Notes under the pieces: generated by a model
The model's database searches: none
Told to the model about the DNA's origin: nothing
Seen by the model: the letters and a program-made list of their open reading frames with translations, nothing else
Shown here: in pieces, positions 7,102 to 15,584 of the stretch
Layout of the letters: each line of letters starts with the position of its first letter
Numbering within the stretch: position 1 is the stretch's first letter
NCBI RefSeq assembly: GCF_000717715.1
Contig: NZ_JOAI01000007.1
Location: forward strand, 62,001 to 126,000
Length of the DNA stretch: 64,000 nt
Reading direction: 5' to 3'
Source of the DNA: Streptomyces sp. NRRL B-24484
Lineage (GTDB): Bacteria > Actinomycetota > Actinomycetes > Streptomycetales > Streptomycetaceae
Position numbers and translations under genes: made by a program

Positions 7102-9002
7102 CGGGTCGCGGCGGGTTCGGCGGCGAGCAGCGTCCAGGCCAGCGCGCGGAGTTCCTCGTCGGGGTGGCCCGTGCCGGAGAGGCCGGAGGCCGCGAGCAGC
7201 CTGAGCGGGGAGAAGGCGAGACCGCGGAGGGTGGGGCGCAGTTGCTCGGGGGTGCGGCCGACGGCGGCGAGGGCACGCAGGGCCGCCAGGCCGACGGGGC
7301 TGGGGCCGGCCAGGCCGGCGAGGACGGGGACGGCGCGGTCCGCGGAGCCGGTGATCCGGTGGTGCGCCTCGGCGGCCGCCAGCCGCGTCCAGTCACCGCC
7401 GTCCAGCAGCCGTTCGACGACCGGCAGCAGTGGAGCGGCGGCCGCGCCGAGCGGCTGGAGGTGGTCGAGGTACCAGTGGACCTGGCCGCCACCCGCGAGC
7501 AGCCGCTCGAAGGTGCGCAGCGCCGGGCCGGCCTCGCCGGTGAGCCGGTGGTGGGCGGCGGCCGCGGCGCTGCTCAGCGAGGCGTCGGTGCTCAGCGCGG
7601 CCTCCGCCAGCAGGCCGGTGATCTCCTCGGTCCGCTCGCCGAGGAGCCCGAGCAGGTGGGCGGCGACGATCGCGGCGCGGCCCGTCCGCAGGCAGTCGGT
7701 GAGTTCGGGCCGGGCCTGCCGGGCGGCCGGGCCGAACTGCTCCAGGGCGCCGACGAGGGCGACGGCCGCGTTGCCGTCGGCGCCCGCGGCCAGCGCGCGG
7801 CGGATCGCCGGTACCAGCCGGTCGGCGGCGCCGGGGAAGGACCGGGCCGCCGCCGAGAGCAGCGCGCTGCCGGGGTGCTCCGGCAGCAGGTCCGCTGCCC
7901 GCCCAGGCCCTTGCTCCAGCACCAGGTCCAGCGCCCGCGGGTCGCGGGCGTGCACCAGCGCGAGGAGGGCCGCCTCGGCGCTCGGGTCGTCGGCGGTCGC
8001 GTACCGGTGCAGGGTGTCGCGGAGGTCGGCGCCCGGCTCGGGCAGGTGCCCGATCCAGCCGCCGAGGACGCGGAGCCGGGCGCTGCGGGCCTCCGCGTCC
8101 GGCTGGTGGGGCAGGGCGGCGAGCAGCAGGTCCACCACCTCGGGCTCGCGGTCCCGCCAGGTCTCCGCGACGTTCCGGGCGAGCCAGGAGCCGCGCGCGC
8201 CGAGGTCGCCGGCGGCGATCCAGCGGGCGGCCACGGCGAGGGCGGCGTCCGGGTCCCGGACCAGCAGCCCGGTCAGGCGGCCGTCCGCGGTGCTGCCGTC
8301 GGCCCACGGCAGGTCGTCGTCCCGCCGGTCGGGTTCGGCGCCGTCCGCGGCGACCACCGCCACGAGCTCGGCCCGGTACGGCGGCCCGGACCGTTCGGCC
8401 TCCAGGACGGCGACCGCCAGCCTGACCTCCCGCAGCGGGTGGTCGAGCGCCCCCGTCTCCCGGCCGAGCAGGGCCAGGACGGTCGCCGCGTCCGCCCGGA
8501 CCGCCGGCACCGGATCGGCCGCGTACAGGCCCTCGACCCGCGACGGGGCGGACGACCCGGCGGGGAGCAGGTCGGCCACGGCCCCGACCACCCGGAGCGC
8601 GGCCCGCCGGACGGACGGCTCGGCGTCCCCCAGGCAGGGCAGCAGGTCCGGCAGGACGCGGCACAGCTCGGTGCAGACGGCGGCCACGTCGGCACTGAGC
8701 CGGGCCGGCGAGCCGGCAGCCGTCCGGTCGTGGTCGGCCATCACGGCGAGCAGCATCAGCAGGTCGGCGCGGTGGCCCGGGGCGTGCCGGACGGCGTGCG
8801 CCAGGAAGGGGACGGCCGGGCCGGAGGCCCCGTACACCGTGCCCTGGTGGTGGATGCTCCCGAAGAGCTCGTAGACCGCCTCGGAGGCGGCCTCCTCGTC
8901 CCCGTAGAGCGCGCCGATCAGCTCGGGCACGTCCTCGGCGGAACCGTAGGCGTGGTCGAGGGCGTCCCACTGGACGCCGTCCAGCTCGTCCGGAGATCTC
9001 AT
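7098..9002 (-). CDS. HEAT-repeat-like helical solenoid protein
   Basis: 634 residues, almost entirely short helical repeats rich in Ala, Leu and Arg, such as VRADAATVLALLGRETGALDH and SVRRAALRVVGAVADLLPAG. These are characteristic of HEAT or armadillo-type solenoids. There is no signal peptide or catalytic motif, so a cytoplasmic binding scaffold is likely. The N-terminal segment (LDHAYGSAEDVPELIGAL and AVYELFGSIHHQGTVY) recurs in streptomycete proteins of unknown function. It is the first gene of a two-gene unit with the overlapping SUKH gene. The start is ATG 9002; the upstream ribosome site is weak. Confidence 0.75.
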   Translation of the reverse strand: MRSPDELDGVQWDALDHAYGSAEDVPELIGALYGDEEAASEAVYELFGSIHHQGTVYGASGPAVPFLAHAVRHAPGHRADLLMLLAVMADHDRTAAGSPARLSADVAAVCTELCRVLPDLLPCLGDAEPSVRRAALRVVGAVADLLPAGSSAPSRVEGLYAADPVPAVRADAATVLALLGRETGALDHPLREVRLAVAVLEAERSGPPYRAELVAVVAADGAEPDRRDDDLPWADGSTADGRLTGLLVRDPDAALAVAARWIAAGDLGARGSWLARNVAETWRDREPEVVDLLLAALPHQPDAEARSARLRVLGGWIGHLPEPGADLRDTLHRYATADDPSAEAALLALVHARDPRALDLVLEQGPGRAADLLPEHPGSALLSAAARSFPGAADRLVPAIRRALAAGADGNAAVALVGALEQFGPAARQARPELTDCLRTGRAAIVAAHLLGLLGERTEEITGLLAEAALSTDASLSSAAAAAHHRLTGEAGPALRTFERLLAGGGQVHWYLDHLQPLGAAAAPLLPVVERLLDGGDWTRLAAAEAHHRITGSADRAVPVLAGLAGPSPVGLAALRALAAVGRTPEQLRPTLRGLAFSPLRLLAASGLSGTGHPDEELRALAWTLLAAEPAATR

Positions 9003-9242
9003 GGCGCGCGTTCCCGTGGTGCTCGGTCGTTCAGGTGCCGCCGACCCTACCCACCGCCGCCGACAGCGGTGCCGGGCGGTGCCGCGTCCGGGGGCCGGGT
9101 ACGGCGGGTGCGCGCCCGCCGGACCGGCGGATCCCGGACTGATACGGTGTCACGCGCCGTTCGCCCAGGGCGACATGCCGGTGCGGGACCCGGCCGTCGC
9201 GGCGACGACGCATCCAGGTTCCACGGGGGAAGGTCCATCACC

Positions 9243-9833
9243 ATGTCCGCATCCGCGCGCGTCCTTCGCGCCAGCCTCGCCACCGCTGCCGCCGCAGCCC
9301 TGCTGACCGCCTGCGGCTCCGACGGGGGCAGCAGCTCCGCGGCGTCCGCCGCACCCGCCACCACGGCCGCGTCCGCCGGCACCACCACCGCCCCACAGAC
9401 CGCCGGGACGCCGACCGCGGGGACTCCGAGCGCCGGCGCCACCGTGGGCAAGGAGCCGTGCGGGCCGGCGGCCGGTGCGAAGTGGGTGTACGTCGAGGGC
9501 ATCCAGATCGAGACCACCGGCCTCCTGCTCAACGGCAGTGCGCCGAAGGTCACCTGCCACGGCGGTGCCACCGCGCCGACCGTCGAGCGGCAGCCGGACG
9601 CCCCCACCGACACCTACCCCCTGGCCCCGACCGCCAAGGTGCTGCTGCAGACGCCCGGCAAGCAGCAGGCGCCCGCCGCGACCGCCGACGACCTCGCGAA
9701 GCTGTTCAAGGCCCACGGCGAGGGCAAGAACACCTTCGGCGCGTTCGGCTGGCAGGGCAACGTCTTCACCATCCGCACCGACGCCCACAACACGGTCGTC
9801 TTCGCCGCGCAGGGCCTGAGCGTCAACCCGTGA
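9243..9833 (+). CDS. Secreted lipoprotein, function unknown
   Basis: 196 residues from ATG 9243, preceded by GGGGGAAGG. The signal peptide ends in lipobox LTAC with the lipidated cysteine at residue 24, then a Ser/Ala/Thr/Gly/Pro-rich linker with TAGTPTAGTPSAG repeats. The mature domain (about 75-196) contains two cysteines, CGPAAGAKWVYVEGIQIETTG and VTCHGG, perhaps disulfide-linked. It ends DAHNTVVFAAQGLSVNP. I do not recognise the domain. It stands alone, flanked by a divergent HEAT gene and a terminator. Confidence 0.75.
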   Translation: MSASARVLRASLATAAAAALLTACGSDGGSSSAASAAPATTAASAGTTTAPQTAGTPTAGTPSAGATVGKEPCGPAAGAKWVYVEGIQIETTGLLLNGSAPKVTCHGGATAPTVERQPDAPTDTYPLAPTAKVLLQTPGKQQAPAATADDLAKLFKAHGEGKNTFGAFGWQGNVFTIRTDAHNTVVFAAQGLSVNP

Positions 9834-9861
9834 GCAGGCGCCCGGCCGCCGGCCCACCGTC

Positions 9862-9887
9862 CCGGGGCCGGCCGGCCGGAGCCCCGG
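9862..9887 (+). terminator. Hairpin after the lipoprotein gene
   Basis: CCGGGGC (9862-9868) and GCCCCGG (9881-9887) form a 7-bp stem around a self-complementary loop. It lies 28 bp after the lipoprotein stop and just before the next promoter. Confidence 0.5.
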
Positions 9888-9894
9888 AGCCGAA

Positions 9895-9925
9895 TTGACC
9901 CTCCCCCTGCGTCAGGCCCGAAGCT
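9895..9925 (+). promoter_or_regulatory. Candidate MerR-type promoter/operator
   Basis: TTGACC (9895-9900) serves as a -35. The long spacer contains CCTGCGTCAGG (9906-9916), a short dyad CCTG-N3-CAGG, and a poor -10 (GAAGCT, 9920-9925) sits 19 nt away. A 19-nt spacer holding a dyad is the hallmark of promoters activated by MerR-family proteins, and the gene immediately downstream encodes one, so autoregulation is likely. Confidence 0.5.
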
Positions 9926-9948
9926 GAGGCCGACGAAAGGGCACGGGG

Positions 9949-10773
9949 ATGAACCACTCCGTCGGACAGGTCGCGGCGTTCGCCGGGATCACCGTCCGCA
10001 CACTGCACCACTACGACCGGGCGGGACTGCTCTCGCCGAGCGGCCGCAGCGACGCCGGCTACCGCCTCTACGACGACGCCGACCTCGCCAGGCTGCAGCA
10101 GATCCTCTTCTACCGCGAGCTCGGCTTCCCGCTCGACGGGATCGCCGCGATCCTCGCCGACCCGGACGCCAACGCCCTGCAGCACCTCCTGGACAGGCAG
10201 CGCCAGTTGGGCGAGGAGATCGCGCGACTCCAGCGGCTCGCCGAGGTCGCGGAACAGGCGATCGCCGTGCAGCGGACCGGCGTCGCGATGACCCCGCAGG
10301 AACGCTTCGAGGTGTTCGGCGAGATCGCCTTCGACCTGAGCTACGCCACCGAGGCCCAGCAGAAGTGGGCGCACTCCGAGGGACAGCGCGAGTCCATGGC
10401 GCGCGCCGCCGCCCACTCCAAGGAGGACTGGCGGCAGCTCATGGCCGAGTCCGCCGCCTGGCGGTCCGAACTCCTCGCCGCCTTCGACGACGGCGAACCG
10501 GGCGACGGCGAACGGGCCGCCGACCTCGCCGAGGAGCACCGCCTGCACATCGCCCGCTGGTTCACCACCTGCCCGCCCGAGATGCACCGCCGGATCGCCG
10601 ACGACTTCGCGACCGACCCGCGCGCCTTCGCCCTGGTCGTCCCGCCCTCCCAGCAGCGCCCGGGCCTCGCGGGGTACCTGCACACCGCCGTCCACGCCAA
10701 CGCGGACCGCCGCACCGCCCGTCCCGCCGACCGGCACGATGTCGACCACCATGACTCCGGGGAGTCACGATGA
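9949..10773 (+). CDS. MerR-family regulator with TipAS-type effector domain
   Basis: 274 residues. The N-terminal winged helix (1-70) reads SVGQVAAFAGITVRTLHHYDRAGLLSPS and GYRLYDDADLARLQQILFYRELGF, a canonical MerR DNA-binding region. A dimerisation coiled coil (about 80-115) follows. The C-terminal half (about 125-250; MTPQERFEVFGE, RWFTTCPPEMHRRIADDF) matches the TipAS antibiotic-recognition domain of TipA-like regulators, which binds drugs and activates promoters. The last 25 residues are His/Asp/Arg-rich. The stop overlaps the glycosyltransferase start (ATGA), so the regulator and enzyme are coupled. Confidence 0.92.
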   Translation: MNHSVGQVAAFAGITVRTLHHYDRAGLLSPSGRSDAGYRLYDDADLARLQQILFYRELGFPLDGIAAILADPDANALQHLLDRQRQLGEEIARLQRLAEVAEQAIAVQRTGVAMTPQERFEVFGEIAFDLSYATEAQQKWAHSEGQRESMARAAAHSKEDWRQLMAESAAWRSELLAAFDDGEPGDGERAADLAEEHRLHIARWFTTCPPEMHRRIADDFATDPRAFALVVPPSQQRPGLAGYLHTAVHANADRRTARPADRHDVDHHDSGESR

Positions 10774-11993
10774 GGATCCTGATCGCCGCCGCCGGCTCCC
10801 GCGGCGACATCGCGCCCTACACCGGCCTCGGTGCCGAACTGCGCCGCGCCGGCTACGAGGTCGCCGTCGCCGCCGCCGACCCCTTCGCCCCGCTCGTCCG
10901 CGCCGCCGGACTCGAGTTCCGCAGCCTGCCCGCCGACACCCGGCCCCGCCCCGGCACCGGCCCTGCCCCGGACCGCCGCGAACTGCTGCGCACCGCCGGT
11001 GCGTTCGTCACGGAACTCGGCCAGGGTTTCGCCGACGCGGTGGACGGCGGTGCCGACCTGCTCCTGCTGTCCGCGACCACGGCACCGCTCGGCTGGCACC
11101 TCGCCGAGGCCACCGGCATCCCGAGCCTCGGCGTGCACCTCCAACCCACCGCTCCCACCGGCGACTTCCCGCCGACCGTCCCCGGCGTCCGCCCGCTCGG
11201 CCGCCTCGGCAACCGGACCACCGGACGCCTCGCCCTGCGGATCGCCGACCGGCTGTACGACCCCGCCGTGGCGCGACTGCGCGGCCGCCTCGGACTGCCA
11301 CCGCTCTCCGCCGCCGCGATGCGCCGACGGCAGGAACGGGCGAACTGGCCCGTCCTGTACGGCTTCAGCACCGCACTCGTGCGCCGGCCGGCCGACTGGC
11401 GGCCCGGTCTCGACGTCGTCGGCCCGTGGTGGCCCCACGTCGACCCCACCGAGCGACTGCCGCAGGCGGTCGAGGACTTCCTGCGGGCCGGGCCGCCGCC
11501 CGTGCTCGTCGGCTTCGGCAGCATGGCGGCCGGCGAGGGCGAGCGGCTGGGCGACCTCGCCGTACGGGCGCTGCGCCGGGCCGGTCTGCGCGGCATCCTC
11601 CAGTCCGGCAGCGCCGGGCTCGCGGCCGAGGGCGAGGACGTGCTCACCGTCGGGGACCTCCCGCACGCGCTGCTGTTCCCACGACTGGCCGCCGTGGTGC
11701 ACCACGCCGGGGCCGGCACCTCGGCCGCCGCGCTGCGGGCCGGCGTCCCGGCGGTCACCGTGCCGGTCACCGCCGACCAGCCGTTCTGGGCCGGCCGGCT
11801 GGCCGCGCTCGGCGCCGCGACCGAGCCGATCCCCTTCGCGTCCCTCACCGCCGCACGGCTGGCCGAGGCACTGCGCCGGGTCGTGCGGCGGCCGGCCTTC
11901 GCGCAGGCCGCCGCGGGGGCCGCGGAGCACCTGGCGGGCGAGGACGGGGCGGGCCGCGTCCTGCTGGCCGTCCGGCGGCTGACCGGCGGGTGA
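10770..11993 (+). CDS. GT1-family glycosyltransferase (UGT/MGT type)
   Basis: 407 residues, ATG 10770 with GGGGAG upstream. The N-terminal Rossmann half starts MRILIAAAGSRGDIAPYTGLGAEL, typical of the MGT and sterol/macrolide glucosyltransferase group. The C-terminal half has PPVLVGFGSMAAG, VGDLPHALLFPRLAAVVHHAGAGTSAAALRAGVP and PVTADQPFWAGRL, the nucleotide-sugar-binding signature. Likely acceptors are hydrophobic small molecules such as macrolides, polyketides or sterol-like lipids. Coupling to a TipAS-type drug sensor suggests drug-inducible self-protection by glycosylation. This role is an inference. Confidence 0.88.
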   Translation: MRILIAAAGSRGDIAPYTGLGAELRRAGYEVAVAAADPFAPLVRAAGLEFRSLPADTRPRPGTGPAPDRRELLRTAGAFVTELGQGFADAVDGGADLLLLSATTAPLGWHLAEATGIPSLGVHLQPTAPTGDFPPTVPGVRPLGRLGNRTTGRLALRIADRLYDPAVARLRGRLGLPPLSAAAMRRRQERANWPVLYGFSTALVRRPADWRPGLDVVGPWWPHVDPTERLPQAVEDFLRAGPPPVLVGFGSMAAGEGERLGDLAVRALRRAGLRGILQSGSAGLAAEGEDVLTVGDLPHALLFPRLAAVVHHAGAGTSAAALRAGVPAVTVPVTADQPFWAGRLAALGAATEPIPFASLTAARLAEALRRVVRRPAFAQAAAGAAEHLAGEDGAGRVLLAVRRLTGG

Positions 11994-12082
11994 CCCGGGC
12001 CTCGGCGGCGGGCGCTCCTCGGTGGCGGCCGTTCGCCGGTGGACGGACAATCCGTCGTGGTCCTGGAGACACCGGAGGCGGC

Positions 12083-12487
12083 ATGACCGACCCGCAGACG
12101 ATCCTCGAACACGCCCGCCACGGCGCCGCACCGGCGAACTGGCGGGTCTTCACCAAGAAGCGGGGGAAGCTGTCCGGCCTGCTGCACGGCTCCTCGCACG
12201 ACCCCGACCCGCTGCTGGTGATCACTCCCGAGGGCGCCGTCGAGTACCGCGACGACCGGACGCCGCCGGACGTCGTGCGGTTCGACGACCTGGCCGGGGT
12301 GGAGCTGAAGGTCCGCGGGCAGAGCTTCTCCGACAGCACCACGGTGAGCATCGCCGCCTGGCTCGACCTCCACCACCGCGACGGGGGGAAGGCGAAGTGG
12401 CGCCCCGTCTCCTTCGGCGACGAGCTGGAGGCGATCCAGGCCTTCCTGGAGGCGTACGGCGCCCACAGGGCCCTCCGCGGCGGGTGA
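12083..12487 (+). CDS. Small conserved-looking protein of unknown function
   Basis: 134 residues from ATG 12083 with GGAGG 5 nt upstream. It is predicted soluble with a likely alpha/beta fold: WRVFTKKRGKLSGLLHG, LLVITPEGAVEYRD, VVRFDDLAGVELKVRGQSF and STTVSIAAWLDLHHRDG. The pattern resembles a PH-like or other small beta-barrel domain, but I cannot name a family. It has its own ribosome site and lies 89 bp after the glycosyltransferase, so cotranscription is possible but unproven. Confidence 0.65.
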   Translation: MTDPQTILEHARHGAAPANWRVFTKKRGKLSGLLHGSSHDPDPLLVITPEGAVEYRDDRTPPDVVRFDDLAGVELKVRGQSFSDSTTVSIAAWLDLHHRDGGKAKWRPVSFGDELEAIQAFLEAYGAHRALRGG

Positions 12488-12531
12488 CGGGCCGGGACGA
12501 TCGTCGGAGGCGGACGCTAGGGTGCCCACCC

Positions 12532-13887
12532 GTGGATGCCGTCGATCTCGAAACCCGGACCCGCTCCGGATGGATTCCGCCCCGGCTGGTCGCCCTGATG
12601 GTGGAACGCGGCCACCTCGACGAGGTGGCCGCGCAGGCCCGTGGGGGCGACTGGTTCTGTGCGAGGGCGTGGGCGGGGGCCCTGGCCGGGGCGGGCCGCT
12701 TGGAGGAGGCACTGACGGCGCTCGCGCCGTTCACCGCCACGGGCCGGTGGAAGGCCGTCGAGACCGAGGCCGGACTGCTGGAGCGGTGGGGACGGCCGCA
12801 GGAGGCCGTCCTCCTGGTGCGTCCGCACGCGGAGCGGGGACACCCGCCGGCCGTCGCGCATCTCGCGCGGCTGCTCGCCGGGCAGGGCCGCGGCGGCGAG
12901 GCCTTCGACCTGCTCCGGCCGTACGTCGAGGACTGGTCGCTCGCGGAGGCGCTGGTCGAGGTGACCGCCGGTCTCGGCCGGGACGAGGAGGTCGCCGCCC
13001 TGCTGGCCGACCGGATCGAGGCTGCCGAGCGGTGTGACGGGCCGTGCGGCTGCCGGTCCGTCACACCCGACAACGCCGTGGAGCTGCTGGCTGAGGTCCG
13101 CGAGCGGCAGGGCCGGATCGACGAGGCGATCGCCCTGCTGCGCACCCGTGCCACCACGTCGATCGACGGGCGCGACCAACTGGCCGAGCTGTTGGCCCGG
13201 AGCGGCCGGATCGGCGAGCTCCGCGCGTACGCGGCGACCGACTCCCACGGCCATGCCGCCCGGTGCCTGGGGGACCTGCTGGAGGAACGCGGCGACCCGG
13301 ACGGCGCAGCCGCGGTGTACCGCCGGCACGCCGAGGAGCACGGACCGGGCGGCAACTCGCTCGACCTCCTGGCGCAGCTCCTGGTGCGGCACGGCCGGGT
13401 CGACGAGGCGATCGAGGAGGTGCGCTCACGGGTCGACAGGCCCGGCGGCGGCACCGACGAGCGGGCCGTCGACACGCTGTTCCGGCTGTACGCCGACCAC
13501 GGGCGGGCCGAGGAGGGGCTGACCCACCTCGACGCCCTCGAACCCCGCCTGGGATCCGAAGACGTGGAGCCCCTCCGGCTGCGGCTGGGACTGCTCGTCG
13601 CCGCCGGACACGTCGACCGGGCGGTCGGAGCCGCCCGGGCCCACCCCGCGAGCGGCTCGGGGTACGGCGCCTCGCACGTGGCCGGGCTGCTCGCCGGGGC
13701 CGGGCGGCCGGAGGCGGCCGTCGCGTACCTGGAGCAGTGCCGCTCGGTCATTCCCGCCGATCTCGCGCGGCACCTGGTCGAGGTCGGCCGCATCGGGGAC
13801 GCCCTGGCGGCCCTCCGCCGGCCGGTGCCGCGCATGGTCCCGCCGTCCGCGAGCGACGGCCCGCCCACCGACCGGCCGCCCTTCTGA
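12532..13887 (+). CDS. Tetratricopeptide/helical-repeat protein
   Basis: 451 residues if started at GTG 12532 (VDAVDLETRTRSGW). The sequence is a series of about 34- to 40-residue helical repeats with the pattern GRLEEAL, GRPQEAVLLVRPHAERG, GRIDEAIALLR, GDPDGAAAVYRRHAEEHG, GRVDEAIEEVRSRVD and GRAEEGLTHLDALEP, which is TPR-like. No signal, membrane segment or enzymatic motif is seen. A short cysteine cluster (RCDGPCGCRSV near 165-175) interrupts the repeats. Such proteins in streptomycetes are often annotated only as tetratricopeptide repeat proteins; the partner is unknown. Confidence 0.75.
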   Translation: MDAVDLETRTRSGWIPPRLVALMVERGHLDEVAAQARGGDWFCARAWAGALAGAGRLEEALTALAPFTATGRWKAVETEAGLLERWGRPQEAVLLVRPHAERGHPPAVAHLARLLAGQGRGGEAFDLLRPYVEDWSLAEALVEVTAGLGRDEEVAALLADRIEAAERCDGPCGCRSVTPDNAVELLAEVRERQGRIDEAIALLRTRATTSIDGRDQLAELLARSGRIGELRAYAATDSHGHAARCLGDLLEERGDPDGAAAVYRRHAEEHGPGGNSLDLLAQLLVRHGRVDEAIEEVRSRVDRPGGGTDERAVDTLFRLYADHGRAEEGLTHLDALEPRLGSEDVEPLRLRLGLLVAAGHVDRAVGAARAHPASGSGYGASHVAGLLAGAGRPEAAVAYLEQCRSVIPADLARHLVEVGRIGDALAALRRPVPRMVPPSASDGPPTDRPPF

Positions 13888-14041
13888 GGAGCAGAACCTC
13901 CTGGCCATCGGCCGGACCCGGCGGTACCCGGTCCGCTGACGACCTGCCACGGTGGCGGTCGGCGGGGGTGCGATACTCGCGGACGAATCGATCAGCACCC
14001 GCCGTGGCCGGGCCGGGCGGCCTTCCGTCGTCAGTGGAGCC

Positions 14042-14755
14042 ATGGACCGTACCGCGTCACCCCCGTCACCGGCCCGCCGCATCCGCAGGGCGGTGCTCGC
14101 CGGTCTTGCGGTCCTCGGCGCTGCGGCCGTCGCCTTCCTCGCGCAGCGCCCGCTGCACCAGCACGGCGGGGGGTGGCACGGCTGGCTCGGCACGATCAAC
14201 GGCGTGGTGTTCCTGACGACGGCCGGACTGCCGTTGGCCGTGCTGGCCGGGTGGGCGCTGGCCCGTCGTCGCCGCGCCGGCGGGACCTCCCCGGGGTGGG
14301 CGCGGCGCGCGTCGCTGGCCGAGGTCGGCATGGTCTACGGGACGCTGCCCTGGGTGTGGATGATCCTGCTGCCGGGCGCCGGGGCCGGCTCGGCTCCCCG
14401 CCGGGTGAGCCTGGTGCCGCTGCGGGACCTGTACGCGGTGCTCGCGGGCGCCCCGCTCACGGCGACCGTCCAGGTCGTCGGCAACCTGCTGGTCTTCGCC
14501 GCGCTGGGCTTCCTCGCCCCGGTGCGGTTCGCGGCGCTGGCCTCGGTGCCGCGCGTCCTGGCGCTCGGGGCGGTCTGCTCCGTCCTGGTCGAGACGGCGC
14601 AGTACGTGCTGTGGCTGGACCGGGTCTCCTCGGTGGACGACGTCCTGCTCAACGCCGCGGGTGCCGGGCTGGCCGCGCTGGCGTCCCGCGGCCGGTGGCG
14701 TCCCGCGGCCGAGCCCTCGGAACGACCCCGGCCGGCTCAGGTCCCGGCGCGCTGA
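14042..14755 (+). CDS. VanZ-like membrane protein
   Basis: 237 residues from ATG 14042. Four or five hydrophobic segments are visible: VLAGLAVLGAAAVAFLA, VVFLTTAGLPLAVLAGWALA, MVYGTLPWVWMILLPG, VVGNLLVFAALGFLAPV and ALGAVCSVLVETAQYVLWL. The VanZ signature is present: SLVPLRDL, VGNLLVFAALGFLAP and ETAQYVLWLDRVSSVDDVLLNAAG. VanZ confers low-level teicoplanin resistance in enterococci; the many actinobacterial homologues have unknown roles. An Arg/Pro-rich cytoplasmic tail ends the protein. It is monocistronic, with no coupling to its neighbours. Confidence 0.85.
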   Translation: MDRTASPPSPARRIRRAVLAGLAVLGAAAVAFLAQRPLHQHGGGWHGWLGTINGVVFLTTAGLPLAVLAGWALARRRRAGGTSPGWARRASLAEVGMVYGTLPWVWMILLPGAGAGSAPRRVSLVPLRDLYAVLAGAPLTATVQVVGNLLVFAALGFLAPVRFAALASVPRVLALGAVCSVLVETAQYVLWLDRVSSVDDVLLNAAGAGLAALASRGRWRPAAEPSERPRPAQVPAR

Positions 14756-15190
14756 GTCGTCGACCGCACGGCCTGCCGGGACGGCCCACCGCACGGCCCG
14801 CCGGGGTGGCGCAGTGCGCCGGGGGAGGGCGCGGAGAAGCACGGCACCGGCGGGTGGCGGTCGGCCCGCGCTGTGCGGGGTCCCGACCCCGGGCCACCGA
14901 CCGGGTTCCATGACCGGGAACGGCGGCCGGGGAACGGTGACCAGGGAGCGGCGGTCCGGTGCGGCGTCATCTCCGTGCACCCGTCCGGGCCGGGCGACTT
15001 GGCCAGTTGCGCATGTGTTCACATGTGCGTGTGGCAGCGCCCGGTGCCTCCGGGCCGATACCGTCCCCGACATGCGGCGCCGAGGCCGTCCGACACCGGC
15101 GGGCCCTCGTGCCCGGTCCGGGCCGGGCCTGTGACCTGCGTTGCTACAGTCGAACCAGTACGCGAACCCACGACACGGACGGTGACCCCC
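14756..15190. other. 435-bp non-coding stretch with an inverted repeat
   Basis: I see no convincing gene between the VanZ stop and the ArsR start. The clearest structure is CATGTG-TT-CACATG at 15012-15025, set within TTGCGCATG...CATGTGCGTG, about 165 bp upstream of the ArsR start. This could be an operator. A Cys-rich reading of this segment was considered as a leader peptide and not accepted. Confidence 0.5.
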
Positions 15191-15553
15191 ATGCATGCCG
15201 GCGCCCCGCAGCAACCCTCCGTCGCCACGGTGCCGCTCTACCAGATCAAGGCCGAGTTCTTCAAAACCCTCGGTCACCCCGTGCGCATCCGGGTCCTCGA
15301 ACTGCTGAGCCAGCGCGAGCACGCCGTCGCCGAGCTCCTCACCGACGTCGGCGTCGAGGCATCCAACCTCTCCCAGCAGCTCGCCGTGCTCCGCCGCGCC
15401 GGGGTGGTCACCTCCCGCCGCGACGGAGCCACCGTGATCTACCGGATCGCCAGCCCGGAGGTCGCCGAACTCCTCGCCGTCGCCCGGTCGATCCTGACCG
15501 ACGTGATCACCGGCCGGGCGGAGCTGCTCGGGGACCTGCGCCCCGGCACCTGA
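15191..15553 (+). CDS. ArsR/SmtB-family transcriptional regulator
   Basis: 120 residues from ATG 15191 (in-frame GTG at 15182 is an alternative). It is a single winged-helix domain: LYQIKAEFFKTLGHPVRIRVLELLSQREHAVAEL, VEASNLSQQLAVLRRAGVV as recognition helix, and SRRDGATVIYRI as wing. The alpha3N/alpha5 cysteines of metal sensors are missing, so it is more likely a non-metal or redox/metabolite type. It stands alone, convergent with panE. The target is not evident; an inverted repeat upstream could be its operator. Confidence 0.9.
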   Translation: MHAGAPQQPSVATVPLYQIKAEFFKTLGHPVRIRVLELLSQREHAVAELLTDVGVEASNLSQQLAVLRRAGVVTSRRDGATVIYRIASPEVAELLAVARSILTDVITGRAELLGDLRPGT

Positions 15554-15584
15554 CCGCCCGCCATGTCCGCCGGGGCGGCGGTCA
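15551..15584. terminator. Hairpin containing both convergent stop codons
   Basis: TGACCGCC (15551-15558) pairs with GGCGGTCA (15577-15584), with an 18-nt loop. The first TGA is the stop codon of the ArsR gene. The TCA at the other end is the complement of the PanE stop codon, so both genes finish inside the stem. Confidence 0.6.

Noticed and set aside
15001..15110. Possible Cys-rich leader peptide upstream of ArsR (CACVHMCVW)
   Set aside because: The frame is not closed by an early stop and lacks a start with ribosome site; similar cysteine runs can arise by chance in CATGTG-type repeats.
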